Of a stretch of 64,000 nucleotides of DNA, positions 56,939 to 64,000 are shown piece after piece. Positions within the stretch are counted from its first letter, which is position 1. Each line of letters opens with the position of its first letter. The position numbers and the translations under genes are program-made. The notes beneath the pieces are model-generated. The model was not told the origin of the DNA. It saw nothing but the letters and a program-made list of their open reading frames with translations, and did no database searches. The stretch is taken from NCBI GenBank assembly GCA_048013815.1, contig CM106586.1, positions 14,136,001 through 14,200,000 on the forward strand. The letters are read 5' to 3'. This DNA comes from Setoptus koraiensis. Lineage: Eukaryota; Arthropoda.

Positions 56939-58349
56939 TTAACGGGAGTAGTTATGTTGCAACATTGGAGAGCTAGCTGGCGTCTATTCGAGTCGCTGTC
57001 GTTCGTCATGGGCATGAATTAAACTTTCTACAAACTTTCTGTGCACACACTGTTATACAGTTGCCAATGATTAATTCTTTGCTTTGGGGCCACTCACTGG
57101 CGATGTCTAAATTCTTTTGAGTTTTGTCTTATTGACTATTGTGCGTGTCGTTGTTGGAGTGGTCAGCGATGGCAGCGGTGGCCCAAATAGTGGACGATGG
57201 CCGCCGAGTGGCGCGCCAGTGGAGAGCGCACAATCTTTGCGATTGCAGTTATTGCAGTGATTGATGATGAGCGCGATGATTCATCATGGCTTACAAACCA
57301 AGAGAGTCCAATTAAGCCGATTGGGGCGCCACTGGCCATTGTCGAGAGGTGCCCGGCAAGCATTGTTGGCCGCCTAGTAGCTGCTGCATCTCATGACACG
57401 ACTTTAATAATGATAACAATAATACCAAGACGGCCAACCAAGCGAGCGGCTAATGGTATCATTATTGTAAGCGAGCGAGCGAGCGAAAGAATCAATTCAT
57501 TTGCGTGTCTTGGGCTTTTGGGACTTTTCAGCCGGGCCGGTTACATCGTCTTGTGTGTATCATCTGATACACACATATCTATAAGAAGATGTATAGAAGA
57601 ATTGCGAGAATTATCATAATAATAATCTCGCTAATAACAGTTATGGATTGAAAATACATAGCCCTGGCGAGACTGGCGTACTGTAATTGGCGGGCTTTGC
57701 AGCGGATAGCAGTGGGCAGCGACACTTTGCTGGCTGAGCGCCACTACACTGATTATAACAAAAATCATCAATCATTGCCGGCCAGACACGTACGCCTCGA
57801 CATGTATCACTGCTACTATGTGACTGTGCGTGTAGTGGACACACGTGATGATGTATGTTTGCATAAACGACAACCACCGCTGATCCGCAATACAATGTAA
57901 GTAGCTTGCCAAACAACAATCGCCATACATGACACAGAACGCGGCGCTAATCAATGGGATCATGTCGTCACTCTCGTGCGCTGATTATCATTTGCGACTT
58001 GCACTCGAACAATAACGCCAACAACAACAGCGACAACCACAAAAGCACCAACAACAACAAGCCTAATGCGCGATAATGCCGTTGCCGCGAATGACAGCGA
58101 ACCAGCCTTCGGGTTACGTAACATTTTGGCTTGTTGTAACGCTAGCCAACACAAACGCACAGTGACCAGCGAGGGCCATTCTCTTGGCGGGCCCCGTTCG
58201 GCTCACTTGTCACAAACTGTGTATGTTTATATTTATGTTTATTTATTTATATGTCAATAAATGACAGACATTGACTATGTGGCCGCGTACGTGTGCGTTG
58301 TGTATGTAAACACAATCAATCATGCTTAGCGATATCGCTTGATTCTCTC

Positions 58350-58460
58350 TCTCGGGCGACTCTCGGCCTAGCCGCGAACCTCTGATTCTCTCACTCTCGC
58401 TACGATTCTCTCACTCTCGCTATGATTCTCTCACTCTCACTCTGACTCTCTCACTCTGAT
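58350..58460. repeat. CT-rich about 20-bp tandem repeat
   Basis: Variants of GATTCTCTCACTCTCGCTAC repeated five or six times within a pyrimidine-rich strand. Confidence 0.8.
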
Positions 58461-59071
58461 TCTGTCGTGCTCGTTCGCTCGATCTCTCGGTCTGTGAGGT
58501 GGCCAGCGAGCAGCGCTAATTGCCAGCACATATTGCGTGCATGGTTAGCTGGTTTCTTCGATCGATATTCTCGGTGTCGCACACGGGATCGGTATCGCGA
58601 GCGGATTGGTATGACAGCACAAATAAGAGAGAATTGATGTATGGCATTAGCGGCGCCCACAGTGCCGCCACGATGACCAATGATGTTGATGATGATGATA
58701 AAGATGGATCGTTTGTACGTATTCAATCGGCGGCGCCAACTTAATCCAGCCCGCGACTTGGCTCGCCAATTCCGTTCCGTCGACGAGCATTTCGGGCTCG
58801 CTCGGCTCGCATTGGCTTGGCTTGGCTCACTGCGGTTAGGATCGGATCAGTTCGGCGCGGCGCGGCGCGGCTCGGCTCGGTCCAGTTCGCCTTATTCGGC
58901 TCGGTTCGACTGGCATTGGCTCGCGAACTGGACCAAGATTCGCAATGGCCTCGAGATTCGCACAAGCGAACGACTGATTGTGTGCAACTGCAAACAGATA
59001 GACGGATAAGTAGTAAACAATGACAATTCTTTTGTTCTCATTTGCAAGCCCCTTGCAGGCTCTATAAATAT

Positions 59072-59112
59072 TCTGACGGAGCAAGGCCAAGATCGCCCCT
59101 TGCTCCGTCAGA
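59072..59112. repeat. Perfect inverted repeat, 15-bp arms
   Basis: TCTGACGGAGCAAGG (59072-59086) and its exact complement (59098-59112), 11-nt spacer. It follows a TATAAATA string at about 59062 closely. Confidence 0.9.
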
Positions 59113-60229
59113 TCAAGTAATCATCATCTCTTCTCATGCGATCAGTTTAATTAAGTTTGCCATAATCTCCATAACATTCGTTATTGTGGCTCTTGGACAT
59201 TGTGCATGGTGCTTTTATGGAATGCAGTCGTGGCATTATTATGATATAAGGGATTGAGTGACTGCATTTAAACCCAACCATCGATATTAGTACATGTACA
59301 GCCGACAACTATGTGTTGACAACTGTATTCGTGACAGCAAGTCAACAAAAGTGACATATACCGAACAGAGGAAATATAGCAAAATGTTGTAAATACCCCA
59401 CATAAATGTGGTATTTACTACAAGTCAATCCGCGCAAATACAATACATAATGAGATTGTCTGCGATCATCATAATCAAAGCTTCATACTGTCCGAATGTC
59501 AACACGAGATCGCATATCCCTTCTACAATCGTCAAATCGATGTCAATTTCACTGTCACTCCATTTGCGCAACATTGTATTGTTATTGTTGTATGCAAATT
59601 GTTGAAACCGACAACTGTAAGCGAACAATTGATGGGGCACCAATTGTGCACATCAATCCACTTGTAATAACAATCTTCTAATTGGTTTTCTCATTAACAT
59701 TGCTCCTGCATTGTAACTCCGTTCGGCTTGGCCAAAATGATGAAATGATGATGGAATTCATTCTTGGGCTGACACTAAACATACACAGCTATTGAATTAT
59801 CGCTTGAAGTGCTCACTATACCAGACTTGAGATGTAGCAACGAAGGATGCTGTAACCGGAAGTTGCAGATAGTTAGCGAAGATAGTCCCCGATAGTCGGT
59901 GCTCGGAATCTATGACAGAAAGTTGGAATTGGAATTCATATCATTGTGTCTCACCGTGAATCCAACTGCAACTAATGAGCTCGAAATTACAATTCATGCT
60001 TGATTACGCTTGATCCATTTATTTGTATAACTTATTTCATAATATAAATATGAAAATGAATGATTTTACACGATGACGAGTCTAGATCATTCGAAAAAAG
60101 ATCAGTCCCCACATCATTCTTCGAGCAGCACGTGGCTCGCTGTTATCCGACTACTCATTTGAAGAACTCTAGCGAACGTTGTCGAGAAATCACCTCACAA
60201 CTCTCCCATCATTACACTTTTCATCCATG

Positions 60230-60244
60230 TGCGCCCCCTAGTGT
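60230..60244 (-). promoter_or_regulatory. CTCF-like site upstream of MCMBP
   Basis: On the minus strand the sequence reads CACTAGGGGGCGCA, matching the conserved bilaterian CTCF core (CCASYAGRKGGCRS) in all but the first position. It lies about 240 bp before the MCMBP start. Partial cores (AGGGGGCGC or AGAGGGCGC) also occur at about 4035, 44318 and 44662. Confidence 0.35.
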
Positions 60245-60486
60245 GCGCTTTAGTGAGTTTTTTTTTCGCCTCACAAGTGTGACACTACGCGCGCCGCATT
60301 GCCTGTCATGTGATACTGGTTTTCGTTTGGTAACGTGTTCAGGTGCGCCCGAAAATATTTTATTTTACGTTTTTATTACAGATAAGACTTAATTTTTTTT
60401 GTTGCTGAAATATTCAAAATCGGTTTGCATATCATTATCATATTTTCTATCCAAGAGCATCATCAACAACAACATCAGCCACAGAG

Positions 60487-62034
60487 ATGGATTCCGCCAT
60501 GGTAGACGCCTGTTGCCACCCGTTTGGAGATGGAGAAAAAGTAGAGTTTCGCTGCATGATTCAAGATACTTTTGGTAGCGAAATATACTCGTTGCCTCAA
60601 GGAGGCTTCGCCGACCGCGCCCTCTTCTATTGTATCAATATCCCGGGTGAAAACGTTTGGGTAAGAGATCATTCGCAACAGTCAATCAAGAATGAATTTA
60701 TGACTAACAGCAACAGATTGAAAATCAATGATCTCAACTTGACCGAAAGAAACCAAAGGATCGGCTTCAATCTGGTTAATAAAAGTTATCCCCTTGCCGA
60801 CGGTATCAACAGTGCTTGTCTGATAAAATTGTACGATCTAAAATTAGCTGATGATTTCAAAGTCAATGACATCATACATGTTGTGGGAAATATCGAGAAA
60901 CCAGAAACACTTGCCGATAATGATAACTCCAGCCAAAACCAGCCCGACAGTTTACAAGTTGATGGTGGAGATCAACAACAAAAAGTGCAACAACCTGACA
61001 TGGATTTTGAACCTTCCAATGACTTGCCCGATGAATTGGTGCCAAGAGTGCATGTCACATCCATCAGGAAAATGCCACATATTAATCCACTGTTACCTCA
61101 AGATCTTACAAACCATCCCCTGGACAAAACTAAACTCCTTCTGGCAAGAGCTCGCCTATCGACGATTCTTACAGAGCTTTTGGGGGGTGATTCTCTAGCA
61201 GCTGAGTATCTCATTATGTATCTGTTGTCTTGCATATACAAGCGCAAAGATGTCACAACTCTTGGTCAGATGACTCTCAATTTGATTGGCTTTAAGCCGA
61301 ATATGAAGTTCTTGATTGAGAAAATTTGCGATATATTCAAGACGATCACAACTCATAGCACAAAACTTGAATTGTCCATTGCAAATTTAACGAATTTATG
61401 CTTCACTCCGAAGAAAGATCATGAAAATAACAAAATGATTGCGGGCACATTACAACTACCGACTGGACATTATTTGATGTTGGATGAAACTGCCTTGAGC
61501 GAGGGCACTTTAAACGCTCAAGGTACAGACAATATAGCTACTCTGACACACATCATACAATGGCAGCGTCACAACTATAATTTTCAATTTCATCGTGTGG
61601 AAATTGAGACAGATCTCAGGATATTAGTTTTTAGCGAGGGCAAGTCTCTTCTTCCAGTACAGTATTCTGTTAAATTGGAGAAGAATGATGATACAGCTGT
61701 GGAATTGATGAAACAAGCATGCGATTCTGTCAACGATTTCCTCAATGAGGACCTACTCAACATGTTCAGAACGTATATCACCTCCTTAATGAACATAACA
61801 GACTATACAATCCCTGAACAGGTACAGCAGATAATCGAACAGAACTTTGTCGAGTGGAGAAAACAGAAAGATCAAGACGGAAATCCAGTTTTCTCCACTG
61901 ATGACCTCTCATCCTATTTGAGTTTGGCAAGAATCCTCACTATAAGTAAGGGAGAGATGGAATTGACATTGGACATTTGGAGGGAGTTATGTGATAAAGA
62001 ATCCATGCGACAGAGCAGATTACAATCGAAATAA
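60487..62034 (+). CDS. MCMBP: MCM complex-binding protein (MCMBP/ETG1), single exon
   Basis: 515 residues. KVEFRCMIQDTFGSEIYSLP matches the family N-terminal KFRCMIQDMFDPEFY, FYCINIPGENVWV matches FYCVPVPGESTWV, and the C-terminal half carries PRVHVTSIRKMPHINPLLP, GDSLAAEYLIMYLLS, RKDVTTLGQMTLNLIGF, GTLQLPTGHYLMLDETALSE and FVEWRKQKDQ. MCMBP binds MCM3-7 in the nucleus and promotes MCM assembly and unloading during replication. The protein is shorter than human MCMBP (642) because it lacks most of the roughly 70-residue leader and part of the acidic middle region (replaced by a Gln/Asn-rich stretch at about 150-170). The stop codon TAA lies inside an AATAAA signal (62030-62035). Confidence 0.93.
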   Translation: MDSAMVDACCHPFGDGEKVEFRCMIQDTFGSEIYSLPQGGFADRALFYCINIPGENVWVRDHSQQSIKNEFMTNSNRLKINDLNLTERNQRIGFNLVNKSYPLADGINSACLIKLYDLKLADDFKVNDIIHVVGNIEKPETLADNDNSSQNQPDSLQVDGGDQQQKVQQPDMDFEPSNDLPDELVPRVHVTSIRKMPHINPLLPQDLTNHPLDKTKLLLARARLSTILTELLGGDSLAAEYLIMYLLSCIYKRKDVTTLGQMTLNLIGFKPNMKFLIEKICDIFKTITTHSTKLELSIANLTNLCFTPKKDHENNKMIAGTLQLPTGHYLMLDETALSEGTLNAQGTDNIATLTHIIQWQRHNYNFQFHRVEIETDLRILVFSEGKSLLPVQYSVKLEKNDDTAVELMKQACDSVNDFLNEDLLNMFRTYITSLMNITDYTIPEQVQQIIEQNFVEWRKQKDQDGNPVFSTDDLSSYLSLARILTISKGEMELTLDIWRELCDKESMRQSRLQSK

Positions 62035-62035
62035 A
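62030..62035 (+). terminator. Polyadenylation signal overlapping the MCMBP stop codon
   Basis: AATAAA shares its TAA with the stop codon (62032-62034), so the 3' UTR may be very short and would run into the convergent LIPT1 coding end 22 bp away. Confidence 0.5.
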
Positions 62036-62056
62036 ATCCCACAAATTGATTTGTAC

Positions 62057-63211
62057 TTAGTCGTATAGATCATTTATCAAACTCATCAAGAAAGACGCGA
62101 ACAGTAGTCTTTTGTTTTTTTCCGGTGTCATAGGGTTTAGATTGCGTTCATCGACTTGAAATAAACGAGACAAGGTGGATTTTAAAGTCTCGATACTAAA
62201 TCTACAGCCTAGAATCTCTTCAAGGCAAGTAAAGGATTCATGGCCATCGATCACGGTGTTTATACGCTCAACATGACCTTGATTGATTTCAACTTCCAAG
62301 CAGACGTGGTGTTCTTCATCATAATCCATATAATTGAAGATTTTCCTAAGAGTGAACTTTGGTGTCCTCCCAAAGATCCATTCCCACTGAAGAAGATCCT
62401 GTTTCATTTTTTGGTACCCTGGAAACTCTGTATCACATGGCTCGACATGTAGAACAGTCTCTCTCGAATCAACGTTGTCGATTGTTTTGGCGAAACTGGT
62501 GGCTAAGTCACGGATAACAATTTCAGGTGTCAGATAGCTTCTTAATTCTTTCAGATTTTGCACTTTACTCCTGACACTAGGACTAGATTTGGTCTCTAAA
62601 AAAATTGGCAAGTCTTGGCGTATGGCCTTATACAATAACGCTGTATCGGTGTCGACTAGCAGTGTGAAATGGTGATAGCAATTAAATTTCCCTAATTTGG
62701 CAGCTGACCCTGTAATCTTACCACCTGTTCTACTAAGGACTAGATCGTGCCTTTCGGTAGGTTCACATTTTATGTCATACAAATCGTCGATGACTTGTGC
62801 AACAAATTTCAAATTTGCTTGCCGTTGACTAAATCGATCTCTATGACCAATAATACTGATGTTGATATTACTCATGTCATGGTAGACACAACCACCGCCG
62901 GATTGGCGCCTTGCTAGATCAATGTTGTGTAAATCTAATTGTGACAATCGTCCTTCTAGCCAAGGATTTTGATGTCGTCCAATCACAAGTGCCGGAGTAT
63001 TTCTCCAGATGAGCACAATAGGCTTACATTTTGGTCTGTGTATTATCGGCTGATCACAATTGTCCAATTTAATATCATCTGTGAATCTGATATTGGAGTA
63101 GATCCAGTTTTCGAGGGCCAGATTAGAGAAGATGTCATGATCCCGCGAAATGATTACGTTACATCTAGATGATACAAAAGAGGAGTTACGAACGAACTGG
63201 CGAAATATCAT
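62057..63211 (-). CDS. LIPT1: Lipoyltransferase 1, mitochondrial, single exon
   Basis: 384 residues from the ATG at 63211 (MIFRQFVRNSSFVSSRCNVI, an Arg/Ser-rich start suited to mitochondrial import). LplA/LipB-fold signatures follow: FSNLALENWIY, LIWRNTPALVIGRHQNPWLE, ARRQSGGGCVYHDMSNINIS (lipoyl-binding glycine loop) and GGKITGSAAKLGKFNCYHHF with the catalytic-site Lys of the K-[IV]-[TS]-G motif. LIPT1 transfers lipoyl groups from the H protein to the E2 subunits of 2-oxoacid dehydrogenases. Length equals the animal family (about 373). It is tail-to-tail with MCMBP and head-to-head with UPF3 (434 bp between starts), probably sharing a promoter with the latter. Confidence 0.93.
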   Translation of the reverse strand: MIFRQFVRNSSFVSSRCNVIISRDHDIFSNLALENWIYSNIRFTDDIKLDNCDQPIIHRPKCKPIVLIWRNTPALVIGRHQNPWLEGRLSQLDLHNIDLARRQSGGGCVYHDMSNINISIIGHRDRFSQRQANLKFVAQVIDDLYDIKCEPTERHDLVLSRTGGKITGSAAKLGKFNCYHHFTLLVDTDTALLYKAIRQDLPIFLETKSSPSVRSKVQNLKELRSYLTPEIVIRDLATSFAKTIDNVDSRETVLHVEPCDTEFPGYQKMKQDLLQWEWIFGRTPKFTLRKIFNYMDYDEEHHVCLEVEINQGHVERINTVIDGHESFTCLEEILGCRFSIETLKSTLSRLFQVDERNLNPMTPEKNKRLLFASFLMSLINDLYD

Positions 63212-63645
63212 GATAGGGTCCACAGATCCAAACGTACGTTACTCTATTATGTAAGTGGGGTATTCCTTGACATAATCGGCGTTGATTTAATATGAATCAA
63301 TGCATTTCTTTATGGGTTTGATGCGAACAGCATATGGCCCCATTTTAAATCTGGCTTCATGCTGGGTATTTATTTCACGGTGTGTCACGTGTTCTGAAAG
63401 TTGTGTGCGATTCGAACTACGCGCCGTCTGTCTTGGATGAAAATTTTGCTTATTGATTTTGATTTAATTGCTTCAGCAACTATATTATTATTATTATTGT
63501 TAATATTATTTGAAGGTAGGTTGCGCTACTGAAAACATGTGACCGCTTATTTGTTTCAAAACGTTTCTTTTCTTTAATTATAAAATCGGTTCAACTGATA
63601 CATACATTCATTGGAATCTATTCACCGTGAAAACTCAACTTATTA

Positions 63646-64000
63646 ATGATCACGTCCAACACTGGCAACGAAGAACAGCGTCCATCGTTAACGCCAAAGA
63701 AAAATGAAAGGGCACCACAAACAAAAGTGAGTAGTTCTCATGGTGACGATCATAAGTATGAATCTATTTTATAGCTTGGAGCAACAGATCTCACCAGTAT
63801 CGCCAACTGCAGTAGACGCATCCCTTACTAAGATCAATCTCAAAAAACCTATCTCTATCCGCCATCCAGCTTGTTATTCGCAGGCTACCACCCTCCATGA
63901 GTGAAGAGGAACTTCTTGAACAGCTATCACCATTATCGGATCACGATTACTTTTGTTATTTTCCAGCAGATACTAGCCTGAGACAGAATGCCTTCTGTCG
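63646..64000 (+). CDS. UPF3: Regulator of nonsense transcripts 3 (UPF3), 5' part, runs off the window
   Basis: Exon 1 (63646-63726) encodes MITSNTGNEEQRPSLTPKKN and ERAPQTK before a GTGAGT donor. Exon 2 starts after CATCCAG at about 63870 and reads LVIRRLPPSMSEEELLEQLS followed by PLSDHDYFCYFPADTSLRQN, which is the first strand and helix of the UPF3 RNP-type domain (family: KVVIRRLPPGLTKEQLEEQL). Joining the exons gives QTKLVIRRLPP in phase 0. UPF3 bridges the exon-junction complex and UPF2 in nonsense-mediated decay. The remainder lies beyond the window. Confidence 0.88.

Larger units (their letters stand above)
54990..60229. other. Mixed-composition stretch without a supported gene
   Basis: Contains the 14-bp tandem array at 55638-55735, a CT-rich tandem array (58350-58460), 20-bp repeats (about 56890-56940), CAA runs near 56310-56345 and 58015-58060, and a 15-bp hairpin at 59072-59112. 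Frames are short or low complexity. A Cys-containing frame at 57641-57919 (minus) was considered and not accepted. Confidence 0.5.

Noticed and set aside
57641-57919. Cysteine-containing minus-strand frame that could be a small secreted peptide
   Set aside because: Weak start, no clear cleavage site, and the cysteine spacing fits no peptide-hormone or toxin family I know.

Overview
This is a eukaryotic, animal nuclear scaffold. Genes have short spliceosomal introns with GT/AG ends (86-131 bp where measured), the proteins are metazoan (flotillin-2, Rab39, Rabenosyn-5, BORCS5, aquaglyceroporin, LITAF, a dpr/DIP-type two-Ig protein, MCMBP, LIPT1, UPF3), and the dpr/DIP protein plus a PDF-like neuropeptide point to a protostome, most likely an arthropod with a compact, intron-poor genome (a mite would fit, but this is inference). 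Two runs of exactly 500 N (1869-2368, 27369-27868) divide it into three contigs.

Layout: 1-1868 holds a small membrane-protein frame and a lone MED23-like fragment at the contig edge. 2369-2655 is the Q/N-rich start of an unidentified protein running into the gap, preceded by a GC-rich, gene-poor block (about 2.7-9.8 kb) and an AT-rich gene-free stretch (9.8-14.3 kb). 14.3-22.8 kb is gene-dense: Rab39 (-), flotillin-2 (-), Rabenosyn-5 (+), BORCS5 (-) and the 3' exons of IDH3B (-). From about 22.8 kb the sequence turns back on itself: 22.8-27.37 kb is an inverted copy of 17.84-22.8 kb, noisy near the turning point and apparently identical farther out, ending in a gap. I read this as a fold-back assembly artefact that truncated IDH3B.

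The third contig carries a partial secreted-protein gene with two decayed relatives, an aquaglyceroporin (-), a LITAF-domain gene (+) and a dpr/DIP-type Ig gene (-). A second large GC-rich, gene-poor block follows (about 37-52.5 kb), full of microsatellites, short minisatellites and perfect short palindromes. It contains a candidate signal-peptide exon (37.8 kb) and a candidate pigment-dispersing-factor-like neuropeptide precursor (46.0-46.5 kb, minus). Next come a TATA-driven secreted Gly/Gln/Met-repeat protein (53.9-54.7 kb), a mixed non-coding stretch, then MCMBP (+), LIPT1 (-) and the start of UPF3 (+).

Functionally, Rab39, flotillin-2, Rabenosyn-5 and BORCS5 form a tight group of endosome/lysosome genes, with LITAF on the next contig. 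The last three genes are housekeeping genes (replication, mitochondrial lipoylation, nonsense-mediated decay) with minimal spacing. No CRISPR array, rRNA gene, transposase or recognisable viral element was found.
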